From: CAWIJJ01 sp963836405 | Lineage (GTDB): Bacteria > Acidobacteriota > Terriglobia > Bryobacterales > Bryobacteraceae | Direction: 5' to 3' | NCBI GenBank assembly: GCA_963836405.1 | Contig: CAWIJL010000018.1 | Coordinates: 62,001-126,000 of the forward strand | DNA: 64,000 bases | Shown here: one piece after another, positions 41,870 through 50,150 of the stretch | How positions within the stretch are numbered: position 1 is the first letter of the stretch | Layout: every line of letters begins with the position of its first letter | Translations under genes and position numbers: made by a program | The notes under the pieces: model-generated | What the model was told of the DNA's origin: nothing | Seen by the model: the letters and a program-made list of their open reading frames with translations, nothing else | The model's database searches: none

Positions 41870-43227
41870 AAGCCGCCGCTTCCATTTTGCTGGTGGACGA
41901 CGATTCCGCCTTTCGCCACGTGATGGCCTCCGAACTTCGGCGACTGGGCCACCGCGTCTCCACGGCATTGAGCGGAGAAGAAGCCGTGGGCTGCATCGTG
42001 GAACTCGACCCGGAGGTGGTTCTCCTCGACCTTCGCCTGCCCGGTATGGACGGCCTGGAAACACTGACCGCGATCCGGTCTCGGGCGCCGGGAGCGGAGG
42101 TCATCATGCTGACCGGACACGGGGCCATCGATACGGCCATCGAATCCATTCGTATGGGAGCCTTCGACTACATCATCAAGCCGTGCCCGCTGGACGAGCT
42201 TCAGGTCCGCATCCACCGGGCGCTGGAACGCCGGGCCTTGCGCAACCGGGCCAGCCTGCTCGAGCGCGGCCTGATGCTTCCCAACATTGCGGCCTCCTTC
42301 GTGGGAGACAGTCCCAAATTCCGCCTTCTCATGAATCTCATCGACCGCGTGGGTCCGAGCGATTCCACAGTTCTGATCCTGGGCGAAACCGGAGCCGGCA
42401 AGGAGCGGGTGGCGAAGCTGATCCACGCGCGCAGCGGCCGCAAAGACCGGCCTTTCGTCGTCGTCGATTGCGCCTCCCTGCAGGAGAGCCTGCTGCAGAG
42501 CGAATTGTTCGGCCACGAGCGGGGAGCTTTCACCGGTGCCGATCGCGCCAAGCCCGGCCTCTTCGAAGTGGCGCACGGAGGCACCATTTTCCTGGACGAA
42601 ATCGGCGAGGTCAGTCCCGCCACACAAACCAAGCTGCTGCGCGTGCTCGATTCTTCCGTGTTCCGCCGGGTAGGCGGCACGGCCGAGGTGCGCGTCGATG
42701 TGCGTGTGCTCGCCGCCACCAACCGCGACCTGCAATCCATGGTGCGGCAGGGCCTGTTCCGAGACGACCTCTATTATCGCCTCGCCACCATCTCCATCGA
42801 GATCCCTCCCCTTCGGGACCGGGCCGAAGACATCGCGCTGTTGGCGCGCCATTTCGTCACCGTGCTGAACGAACGCTTCGGGTCATCGAAAATACTGGGG
42901 GCGGCGGCTCTCGATGCCTTGCGGCTCCACACCTGGCCCGGCAACGTCCGCGAGCTTCTTCACGCCGTGGAGCGTGCGGTGGTGGTGTCGGAAGGCGACG
43001 AGATTCTGCCGGAGCACCTGCCGTCCACCGTCGGCCTGGCGGCGATCGGCCGCTCCTCGGCAGGATCGCAGAACGGCGATGCCGAACTGCCCACCCTCGA
43101 GGAGATGGAGCGCCGCCACATACGGCTGGCGCTCGAGGCGGCCAACGGCCACCGCGCTCACGCCGCCCGAATCCTCGGCGTGAGCGAGCGCAACCTCTAC
43201 CGGAAACTGCACGAGCTGGGCTTCTGA
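41866..43227 (+). CDS. NtrC-family sigma54-dependent response regulator
   Basis: The 453-residue activator has a receiver domain (ILLVDDDSAFRHVM; phospho-acceptor Asp in VVLLDLRLPGMDG; LTGHGA; IIKPC). A sigma54-contacting AAA+ domain follows, with Walker A LGETGAGKERVAKL, the GAFTGADRAKPG loop, Walker B FLDEIGE, and a C-terminal Fis-type helix-turn-helix (AARILGVSERNLYRKLHELGF). No ATG is available. CTG at 41866 overlaps the kinase stop (CTGA) and preserves the first receiver strand; TTG at 41887 would cut it. It should bind the tandem palindromes upstream of the divergent sigma54 promoter. Confidence 0.92.
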   Translation: MKAAASILLVDDDSAFRHVMASELRRLGHRVSTALSGEEAVGCIVELDPEVVLLDLRLPGMDGLETLTAIRSRAPGAEVIMLTGHGAIDTAIESIRMGAFDYIIKPCPLDELQVRIHRALERRALRNRASLLERGLMLPNIAASFVGDSPKFRLLMNLIDRVGPSDSTVLILGETGAGKERVAKLIHARSGRKDRPFVVVDCASLQESLLQSELFGHERGAFTGADRAKPGLFEVAHGGTIFLDEIGEVSPATQTKLLRVLDSSVFRRVGGTAEVRVDVRVLAATNRDLQSMVRQGLFRDDLYYRLATISIEIPPLRDRAEDIALLARHFVTVLNERFGSSKILGAAALDALRLHTWPGNVRELLHAVERAVVVSEGDEILPEHLPSTVGLAAIGRSSAGSQNGDAELPTLEEMERRHIRLALEAANGHRAHAARILGVSERNLYRKLHELGF

Positions 43228-43231
43228 TGCC

Positions 43232-43254
43232 GACCGTCAAGTAACTTGACGGTC
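43232..43254. terminator. Perfect 10-base hairpin after the response regulator
   Basis: GACCGTCAAG (43232-43241), TAA, then CTTGACGGTC (43245-43254) form a perfect 23-base palindrome. It starts 4 bases after the regulator stop, which suits a transcription terminator, but no T-tract follows. It also lies about 100 bases upstream of a sigma54-like promoter, so an activator-binding role is possible. Confidence 0.5.
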
Positions 43255-43347
43255 CGCCTGCCCGATTGACACCACGGTTTTGACTCTTTCTCCGCTGCCT
43301 TCGCGGTATCCGGCTTTGAATCCGATATTTACATGAGCCTACGCGCA

Positions 43348-43363
43348 TGGCTTGCCGAGTGCA
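43348..43363 (+). promoter_or_regulatory. Candidate sigma54 promoter of the prepilin gene
   Basis: TGGCTTGCCGAGTGCA has GG (43349-43350) and GC (43361-43362) 10 bases apart, fitting the -24/-12 pattern, though TGCA is preceded by G rather than T. The start would be near 43374, 42 bases before the ATG. Pilin genes are often sigma54-dependent. Confidence 0.5.
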
Positions 43364-43415
43364 TTGATCAGGCACGAGTAACCGGTGCTGCCGGGATGCA
43401 AACGGAGGGAAATAG

Positions 43416-44492
43416 ATGAAACGAAGCAAATCTTTACGGGGCTTCACGCTGATTGAGCTCCTTGTGGTGATCGCAATTATCGCGATCCTGATCGGACTGC
43501 TGCTTCCGGCAGTACAGAAAGTTCGTGAGGCCGCGGCCCGGACGCAGTGCACCAATAACCTGAAGCAGATTGGGATCGCGCTGGTCGATTACCAGAGACT
43601 TACCGGCCGTTTTCCCGCGAGCCTGGGTGAGATCCTGAAGCTGCCGGGCTGCCTCGACGATAACGGCAAGCCGGTACCGTGCCCTCCCGATGGCCGGATC
43701 GCGGGTCACAAGTTCATTGCCGCAACGCTGAAGACCGATGAAGTGCGTCTCGTTCTCGAGCCGGTCGTGCCGGGCGTCACGGGCTCCGAGAATATCGAAT
43801 TGCGAGTTGGCAGCGTGACGGACGGCACCAGCAACACGATCATGTTTTCCGAAGTCGTCAGCGCACCCGCTGGCGAGAAGAAGATGTATGCCGATATTCT
43901 GGCGAGCGGCGCGAAAGCGATCTCCTCCCTGACCCTGCTGCTGCCGTTCGTCGAGCAGGACAACGTCTACAAGTCGACGCTTCCATTTCTGGGGACCGCC
44001 GACTCCTCCGTGGATTATGCATTGCGCAGCTTCGCCGACGCCAAGGGCAATGTCAGCCTGAACAGCCTGCACAGCGGCGGCGTCAATTTCGGGACGGACA
44101 GGTCGGTCGGCGGCGTCATGCGGCAGTTTGTGGACGACGTCTTCAAGGCCATGCACGTGGGGGAAGGCGGGGAAGACTGGATGCGGGTCCCCGGCTATCA
44201 GCCCGGCAGGACAAGCCTGACCACCACGCTGAGCAAGGATCTCAGCCGGCCGGGAGCGATCTTCAATTTTGGAGACCTGATGCAATTGACGGAAACCGGC
44301 GTGGCGGACGCCGCGCTGCGAAGCGAGCTGATGGACGATCTGAAACGTGCCTCCGATGCGGCATCCGCGGGCATGGTGGCGCAGAAAGATCGGGCGCTCG
44401 CCGGGTTTGTTGCGACGCTGCAAAAGGCGGCTGGAGGTTTGGTGCCGCACATGACGGCCGACTATCTCTGCCAGGTTGCGCGGAGCATCTGA
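43416..44492 (+). CDS. Type IV-pilin-like prepilin (DUF1559-like)
   Basis: The 358-residue protein has a class III signal: KRSKSLRG followed by FTLIELLVVIAIIAILIGLL. Cleavage is expected after Gly9 and the Glu at +5 is present. The next LPAVQKVREAAARTQCTNNLKQIG block is typical of DUF1559-type pseudopilins of Planctomycetota and Acidobacteriota. The large C-terminal domain includes VGSVTDGTSNTIMFSEV, another DUF1559 hallmark, followed by a Solibacter-like helical tail. The ribosome site (GGAGGG) is strong. It is probably a surface or secretion-system pseudopilin. Confidence 0.85.
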   Translation: MKRSKSLRGFTLIELLVVIAIIAILIGLLLPAVQKVREAAARTQCTNNLKQIGIALVDYQRLTGRFPASLGEILKLPGCLDDNGKPVPCPPDGRIAGHKFIAATLKTDEVRLVLEPVVPGVTGSENIELRVGSVTDGTSNTIMFSEVVSAPAGEKKMYADILASGAKAISSLTLLLPFVEQDNVYKSTLPFLGTADSSVDYALRSFADAKGNVSLNSLHSGGVNFGTDRSVGGVMRQFVDDVFKAMHVGEGGEDWMRVPGYQPGRTSLTTTLSKDLSRPGAIFNFGDLMQLTETGVADAALRSELMDDLKRASDAASAGMVAQKDRALAGFVATLQKAAGGLVPHMTADYLCQVARSI

Positions 44493-44516
44493 GGCGAAGA
44501 ACCAAGTTTTCGGTCC

Positions 44517-44542
44517 GGCAGGGTCGCGGCCGCGGCCCTGCC
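44517..44542. terminator. Hairpin terminator between convergent genes
   Basis: GGCAGGG (44517-44523) and CCCTGCC (44536-44542) pair around a GC-rich centre. On the plus strand CGTTTTC follows. It lies 24 bases after the prepilin stop and 17 bases before the end of the convergent kinase gene. Confidence 0.6.
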
Positions 44543-44558
44543 CGTTTTCAGTCCCGGA

Positions 44559-46292
44559 TTACCCCAGGTCGATACGGAATGTCGTTCCCCTGTTCTTCGC
44601 GCTTTCCACCGAGATGCTCCCGCCATGGTCGCTGACTACCGATTGCACAATCGCGAGGCCCAGGCCGGTGCCGTGCGTCTTGCTGGTGTAATACGGCGTG
44701 AAGAGGCGATCGCATTCTTCCGGAGTGAGTCCCTGGCCGGTATCGGAAACTTCGAGCCGGATGCCGTTGCCGGCGACCGCCGTTCGTACCGTCAGAGTGC
44801 CGCCGTCGGGCATGGCGTCGATCGCGTTCAGAACCAGGTTCCGCAGGGCGCGGCTCATCTGTTCCGGGTCGGCGGAGACTTTTCGGATGCGTTCGTCGAG
44901 CTCGGTTTTGGCGGCCACGCGCGCTTGTTCCAGTTGGCCGGCGAACAGCTTCAGGTTCTGCCGCACGAGGTCGTTGAAATCCACCGCCTGCATCTCCGGC
45001 GCGGGCATTTTCGCGAAGTCGCTGAAGCGGCCGATGATCTGCTTCAGATTCGTGAGTTCCGCAAGCAGCGTTCCGGCGCCCTCGCGGAACACCTCGTCGA
45101 ACTGTTCGGGGTGGCGCTCGTGGGCACGCTGCATGTTCTCCACGGTGATCTGCAAAGGAAACAGCGGATTTTTGAGCTCGTGCGCCAGTCGCCGGGCCAG
45201 TTCCCTCCAAGCCGCCACCCGTTCGGCCTGGAGCAAACGCTCGCGCTGGGCCACCAGCTCATGGGTCATGGTGTTAAAGGCCCGCGCGAGCTGGCCCATC
45301 TCATCGGTGGAATGGATTTCCACGGTGGCGCCCCAGTTTCCCGCTGTCACCTTGCGGGCGCTCTCCGCCAGCTTCCGCACCGGCCGTGTCACCCTGGCAG
45401 TTGCCCACCAGCTCAGCAACAGTCCGACGACGATTCCCGCGGCCGCCACCGCGAGGCCGATGGTTCTCAGCGACGCCTCAAGCTCCACCATCTCTCTCCG
45501 CGAACTGCCGGTCAGCAGAACGCCCAGAAGCTTGTCGTCCGGACCCTTGAGCGGCAAGGCATGGAAGGTCTCCGCCTCGGCGCCGCTGCCCACGGTGGCG
45601 GTCAGGGGCTTTCCTTCCCGCCGCACCTGCTCGATGAGGCCGCTCAGGCTGGCCGCGTCCTGTCCGCGCGCGCCCAGCAGTTCCTTCGCGGAAAACTGTG
45701 CATCCAGGTTGCGATAGAGCAGCGCCCGCATTCCGGCGGGAAGCACCAGCGACTTCAGAAATTCCCGGTCCAGTTTCTGCCCGCCCGTAACGTATAGCAG
45801 GCGGTCTCCAGCCCTCACGGTTCCCACCGCGGTGAGGGCGAGCGTGAACCCGTCGGGCAACTCCGCGCGCCGCAGAAACGCGCCCTGAGTTTCGTGATCC
45901 GCGCCACCGGTTAGCCATTCCTCCTTGTAGCCGAAGCGGGCCGGCCATTCCGCGGAAGAAACGATGGTTCCGTCGGGAGCCACCAGTTCCAGCAGGTCCA
46001 ACCCGTGCGTTGCGGCCAGGGCCCCGGCCTCTTTGAAATAAGTGGTGGGATCGGGTTGGATCGCGATGCCGACCGCAGCCTCGGACTGCGCGATGGCTCG
46101 CACCGCCCGCACGATATCCTGGCCGCGGCGCTCGAATTCTCTTCGGAACTGGGCCGTCAACGCCGCCGAGCGCTGTTCTTCCAGGCGTTCGAACGCACGC
46201 CGGGTATTCTCCGTCACGACCCACTCCACCAACCCCACCGACGCGACCACCGACGCCGTCACGATCACCAGCAGCCGGGTGCGGAAAATCAT
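44559..46292 (-). CDS. NtrY-like membrane sensor histidine kinase
   Basis: The 577-residue kinase has helix 1 (residues about 5-27), a periplasmic sensor region (about 45-245), helix 2 (about 255-278) and HAMP (about 278-330, ATARVTRPVRKLAESARKV). DHp follows with the phospho-acceptor His in LARRLAHELKNPLFPLQI, then a HATPase domain (NLVLNAIDAMPDGG, VSDTGQGLTPEE, HGTGLGLAIVQSV). The ATG at 46292 overlaps the upstream substrate-binding-like gene (ATGA). No response regulator lies beside it, so its partner is elsewhere. Confidence 0.9.
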   Translation of the reverse strand: MIFRTRLLVIVTASVVASVGLVEWVVTENTRRAFERLEEQRSAALTAQFRREFERRGQDIVRAVRAIAQSEAAVGIAIQPDPTTYFKEAGALAATHGLDLLELVAPDGTIVSSAEWPARFGYKEEWLTGGADHETQGAFLRRAELPDGFTLALTAVGTVRAGDRLLYVTGGQKLDREFLKSLVLPAGMRALLYRNLDAQFSAKELLGARGQDAASLSGLIEQVRREGKPLTATVGSGAEAETFHALPLKGPDDKLLGVLLTGSSRREMVELEASLRTIGLAVAAAGIVVGLLLSWWATARVTRPVRKLAESARKVTAGNWGATVEIHSTDEMGQLARAFNTMTHELVAQRERLLQAERVAAWRELARRLAHELKNPLFPLQITVENMQRAHERHPEQFDEVFREGAGTLLAELTNLKQIIGRFSDFAKMPAPEMQAVDFNDLVRQNLKLFAGQLEQARVAAKTELDERIRKVSADPEQMSRALRNLVLNAIDAMPDGGTLTVRTAVAGNGIRLEVSDTGQGLTPEECDRLFTPYYTSKTHGTGLGLAIVQSVVSDHGGSISVESAKNRGTTFRIDLG

Positions 46293-47302
46293 GGCCGTTG
46301 CGCCTCCAGCCAGAGATTTTCGAATTGCCACCCACCGAGCGGCGTGATTCCGGTCTCGCCTTTCACCCTCGCCGCCGCGCCGTACACGTAGGGCAGATGA
46401 AACATCGGAATGGCCCGAAACGTATCGAGCAGCGCGCGTTCCGCCTCATACAGGGCCTCGGGGCTGCCGGAACGCGGTGTTTCGCCGAAGTCGAGCGCGG
46501 CGGCCGTCTCTGCGAGCGCCCGCACGGGGTCCGTCGAGCCGATGCGGACTTCCACCAGGCGGATGTCGGCCGCCTGGCCGGTTCCAACCGCGATGGTGAG
46601 GCCCGCGTCGCGCGCGTTGAGTGCTACCCGCGCCGCCACGGTTTGCCAGGCGGGGTCCGCGGCGCTCATTGTCAAAGTTCTGGAGGCCGGCGGCAACCCC
46701 GCCGCGAGGCTCTTCGCGCGGGCGACGTCCGGCGTCGTCGAAAAGAGGAATGCATACCCGGAAAGCCATTGCGGCAGCAGCGCGGCCGTCACTTCTCCCT
46801 GGCCCTGCAACAGAACCGAATGGATGCTCTGCCGGTCTAAAACCAGCGCCAGAGCTTCGCGCAGCCGCGCATCGGTGACGCGGGGTCCGAAGACCAGCGC
46901 CACGAGCCGCACCGGCGCCGACGTCCACACCTTCCGCCCGGCAACCACGCGCCGCATTTCCGCCCCGCCAAGTTCCACGATATCGGCGCGGCCCAATTCG
47001 AGATCGATGGCTTGGTCCCGCAACGGCTTTCCCATCTGCACTTCGACGCCGTCCACAAAGGGCCGGCCCCCCGGCGCCGCTTCCTTGGCCGAATAAACCG
47101 CCAGACGGCCCGCTTCCCAACGGGTAACGGTGAAAGCGTCGTTCAGGTCTGCCAGGCCGGGACCGGATTCCGGCGGGTCGGAGCTCTCCACGGCCGTCCG
47201 CATGCTTACCCGCAGCACGCCTCCGTACCGCGGGCGTGTCGCGCCCCCGGCTACCGCAATTGCGCAGCTAAGAACCGCAAGCCGTCGAAACCAGGTACGC
47301 AA
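46289..47302 (-). CDS. Short substrate-binding-like protein (SBP_bac_5 family) coupled to a kinase
   Basis: A signal-like N-terminus (RTWFRRLAVLSCAIAVAGGA) precedes about 310 residues with features of family 5 peptide/nickel-binding proteins: RPRYGGVLRVSMRTAV, RPFVDGVEVQMGKPL, VTDARLREALALVLDRQSI and ETAAALDFGETPRSGSPEAL. At 337 residues it is shorter than the usual 500 or more, and no ABC permease or ATPase is near. It is translationally coupled to the kinase, which suggests a ligand sensor for that kinase rather than a transporter part. TTG at 47302 is the likely start; it overlaps the upstream gene by 35 bases. Confidence 0.7.
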   Translation of the reverse strand: MRTWFRRLAVLSCAIAVAGGATRPRYGGVLRVSMRTAVESSDPPESGPGLADLNDAFTVTRWEAGRLAVYSAKEAAPGGRPFVDGVEVQMGKPLRDQAIDLELGRADIVELGGAEMRRVVAGRKVWTSAPVRLVALVFGPRVTDARLREALALVLDRQSIHSVLLQGQGEVTAALLPQWLSGYAFLFSTTPDVARAKSLAAGLPPASRTLTMSAADPAWQTVAARVALNARDAGLTIAVGTGQAADIRLVEVRIGSTDPVRALAETAAALDFGETPRSGSPEALYEAERALLDTFRAIPMFHLPYVYGAAARVKGETGITPLGGWQFENLWLEAQRP

Positions 47303-48425
47303 TGTACTTTCCGCTTTCCGAATTCCGCACGATTGCCACCGCGGCCTCTCCGCCGTAAGGCCATAACGCCGTGATGGGTCCCGGGAATTCCAGCGCGGGA
47401 CCGCTGGCAACAGCCAGGCGGTTCACCAGCATGTATGGCTGTATCGCATCGCCATCGCGGCCGTCGCCGGGCCGGGTCGCCAGCACCACCGGGTTGCCGC
47501 CGCAGCGCACGTCTGTTCCCACGATATCGCTTCCCCATCCGGAGAACACGCCGTCGCCTTCCCAATTCGTGTCGAACAATTGCGCGCGTCCGTCGGTAAG
47601 GGCCAGCACCCAGACCGTCTCGCCGCCCAGTTCCACGGCGGCGGCCGAAAAGAAGGGAGGTACGGTCTTCCGCTGGCCGGCCTGGGTAGTCACGCGTCCG
47701 TCGAAATTGTTGCGTCCCGGCGCCAGGTGGGCAATCAGGAGGGACCGGGTGCCCGAATCGAGCGTCCAGGCCTCTTCGCTCGACCTGCACTCGAGGGCGC
47801 CCGGTTGCACCGAACGGCATTCCAAACCGGGCAGGTGGGCCTCCACCGTACCCGCCACGATGCGCAGTCTTCCTCGTAGATCGCGCGGCCACGGTTTCTC
47901 CGTCTGGATGGCGGCGGTGATGCCGGAAGCGGACCATCGAACTCCGGAGGGCGACAGGATCACCAGCCGGTCCCTGGTGCCGGCGACGTCCAGAATGGGT
48001 TCGCTTTGTTCCCAGATCGGAGTCCGCGTGAGCACCGGGTGCGGTCCGCCGGGCGGCCGGGGGATGCCGCGTTTCCATCCCGCCATCCACACCTGGCGGT
48101 CCCCGCCTTTACGGGCTTCCGCCACCAGAAGGTAATGCGTCTGATTTTCGGAGAGTGTAATCCGGACTTCCGCGATGGGGGCGATATCGCTGGTCCTGCC
48201 ACCAGCCTCCCGCAGGCCAGTTTCGAAGGCGATGCGGGCAGTGGCCAGATCGCCCGACGGGAGCGTCGACAGGTTACGCCACGATACGGAAACGGGTTCG
48301 CCCCGCCCTGCGAAGGCCGCCGCTTTGCGTGCCAGTTCGCGGGCGGCATCGCCGGCATCGTCAGCGCCTGACGCAGCCGCCGTGACCAGAAACAGCGCCA
48401 GGAGCGCCCTCACGGCTGCGATCAT
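47268..48425 (-). CDS. Secreted protein of unknown function, first gene of the kinase operon
   Basis: The 385-residue protein has a signal peptide (IAAVRALLALFLVTAAASGA). An N-terminal region (about 25-110) resembles putative periplasmic sensor sequences (DIAPIAEVRITLSENQTHYLLV). A beta-rich remainder, possibly propeller-like, contains repeated strands such as RLRIVAGTVEAHL and TVWVLALTDGRAQLF. No catalytic motif. It is transcribed with the substrate-binding-like and kinase genes, so it may belong to the same signalling unit. Confidence 0.65.
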   Translation of the reverse strand: MIAAVRALLALFLVTAAASGADDAGDAARELARKAAAFAGRGEPVSVSWRNLSTLPSGDLATARIAFETGLREAGGRTSDIAPIAEVRITLSENQTHYLLVAEARKGGDRQVWMAGWKRGIPRPPGGPHPVLTRTPIWEQSEPILDVAGTRDRLVILSPSGVRWSASGITAAIQTEKPWPRDLRGRLRIVAGTVEAHLPGLECRSVQPGALECRSSEEAWTLDSGTRSLLIAHLAPGRNNFDGRVTTQAGQRKTVPPFFSAAAVELGGETVWVLALTDGRAQLFDTNWEGDGVFSGWGSDIVGTDVRCGGNPVVLATRPGDGRDGDAIQPYMLVNRLAVASGPALEFPGPITALWPYGGEAAVAIVRNSESGKYIAYLVSTACGS

Positions 48426-48461
48426 AACACATCGCCCATGACGGGCCTCAGGACCAGAGCC

Positions 48462-50150
48462 CTACGGGTAAAGACAGAATGCGAACAACGTATCTCCTGC
48501 CGCCACCAGCAGGTATTGGACACCGTCCAGCATGTAGGTTCCAGGGGCATTGGTCACCCGGCCGATCCGCGAGTGCCACAAGGGCTTGCCGTTGGCCGGA
48601 TCGTAAGCGACGATGTTGCCGGCCAGGTCGCCCCCGAAGAGCAGTTTGCCTGCCGTGGTCAAGAGTCCGGGCCCGAGGCCGCCGCCTGTGCCGGGGTAGC
48701 GGTGCCGCCAGGCCACCTTGCCGGTTTTGTAATCGATAGCCGTGAGGAATCCGCCCAGCGATCCAACGCTCACTTCTTCCTTGCCGCCGAGCCCCATGGA
48801 ACCGCGGGGGTCGGTTTCGGTGAGGTAGTACATGGAAAAACTGTCGTCGGAGGGCACATAGAAAAGCCCGGTGTCGGGCGAGTAGGCCGGCGGCGGCCAG
48901 TTGGTGGATCCGCCGTTACTGGGGGAAACCAGCGACCCCGGAACGGTGGAGTCCTTCTCGGGATTTCGAACCGGCGCGCCGTTGTCGTTCAGGCCCTTTG
49001 CCCAATTCGCGGAGTCGGAGAATTTGCCGGTTACCAGGCGCTCGCCCGTCAAACGGTCCAGGGTGAAATAGTAGCCGTTGCGGCTGGCGTGCAGCACCAT
49101 TTTGCGCTGCCTGCCGTTGAACTCGCCATCCACCAGAATCGGCGTCTCCGTGGAATCGAAATCGTGGGTGTCGTGCGGCGAGGTCTGGAAGTACCACGCC
49201 ATCTTTCCGGTGTCGACGTTCACCGCAACGATCGAGCAGGTGAACAGGTTGTCGCCGGCGCGGCCCTTTTGGTCCGTGTAGGCGGGCGTAGGATTCCCGG
49301 TTCCGAAAATGTAGAGCTTGGATTCGGGATCGTAGGCGCCCGGAATCCACACGTTGCCGCCGCCATGCGCGGCCGTATTCGGATCGCCCCACGATTCCAT
49401 TCCGGGATCGCCCTTCTTCATGGGCACGGCGTACCATTTCCACTGCACCTCGCCCGTCTCCGGGTCGAAAGCCTGAAGGTAGCCGGGCGCGTCCAGATCG
49501 TTGCCGGTCCCCACCAGAACATGGTTTCCGACCACGACGGGCGCCATCGTGGAGAAGTATTGCTGGTCGAAGGGGGAGATTTCCTTGCGCCACCGCTCCT
49601 GCCCGGTTTTGGAATCCAGGCAGACCAGGTAGTCATCCGGTGTTTCCATGTAGAGCCAGGTGCCCCACATGCCCAGGCCGCGGTTGCCGATGTGCGTGCC
49701 GCCCCTGGTCTTCCAGACGTAGTGCCAGAGCACGTGGCCGTCGCGCGCATCCACCGCCCACGCGTTGTCGGGCGTCGAGAGGTAGAGGACCCCGTCCACC
49801 TCGAGGATAGAGGCTTTGATGCTGGCGTTGCCGGTTGCTTCGGTGTCACCCACGCCGCCCACGATGGCCGGCGGCGCGCCACCGCCGCCCCGTCCGCCAA
49901 ACGCGCCCGCGCCTCCGCCTCCCGAGCCCGCGGTCACGCGGGTTAACCACGCCAGCGTCAGGTTCTTCACCGTCTGCTGACTGATCTGCGTCAGCGAACT
50001 ATACCGCTTCCCGCTGTAATCGCCATTGTAGGTGGGCCACGATTCGCCCAAGGGCTTGTGCAGTTCCGCCGTCGTCAGCCCCTGCGCCGCCAGCACTCCC
50101 GGCAGCAGAAGCAGCGCCGCGGCGAGCGGAAAGCTTCTTTCGTTTCTCAT
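48462..50150 (-). CDS. PQQ-type beta-propeller dehydrogenase-like protein
   Basis: The 562-residue secreted protein has a signal peptide (SFPLAAALLLLPGVLAAQ). It shows the N-terminal WPTYNGDYSGKRYSSLTQI block of quinoprotein dehydrogenases and repeated propeller blades with the tryptophan-docking pattern (AVDARDGHVLWHY, CLDSKTGQERWR, AFDPETGEVQWKW, AIDYKTGKVAWRH, AYDPANGKPLWHS). A Gly/Arg-rich insert lies at about residues 75-95. It is coupled (ATGA) to a diheme cytochrome, the expected electron acceptor. The substrate (alcohol or sugar) cannot be read from sequence. Confidence 0.87.
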   Translation of the reverse strand: MRNERSFPLAAALLLLPGVLAAQGLTTAELHKPLGESWPTYNGDYSGKRYSSLTQISQQTVKNLTLAWLTRVTAGSGGGGAGAFGGRGGGGAPPAIVGGVGDTEATGNASIKASILEVDGVLYLSTPDNAWAVDARDGHVLWHYVWKTRGGTHIGNRGLGMWGTWLYMETPDDYLVCLDSKTGQERWRKEISPFDQQYFSTMAPVVVGNHVLVGTGNDLDAPGYLQAFDPETGEVQWKWYAVPMKKGDPGMESWGDPNTAAHGGGNVWIPGAYDPESKLYIFGTGNPTPAYTDQKGRAGDNLFTCSIVAVNVDTGKMAWYFQTSPHDTHDFDSTETPILVDGEFNGRQRKMVLHASRNGYYFTLDRLTGERLVTGKFSDSANWAKGLNDNGAPVRNPEKDSTVPGSLVSPSNGGSTNWPPPAYSPDTGLFYVPSDDSFSMYYLTETDPRGSMGLGGKEEVSVGSLGGFLTAIDYKTGKVAWRHRYPGTGGGLGPGLLTTAGKLLFGGDLAGNIVAYDPANGKPLWHSRIGRVTNAPGTYMLDGVQYLLVAAGDTLFAFCLYP

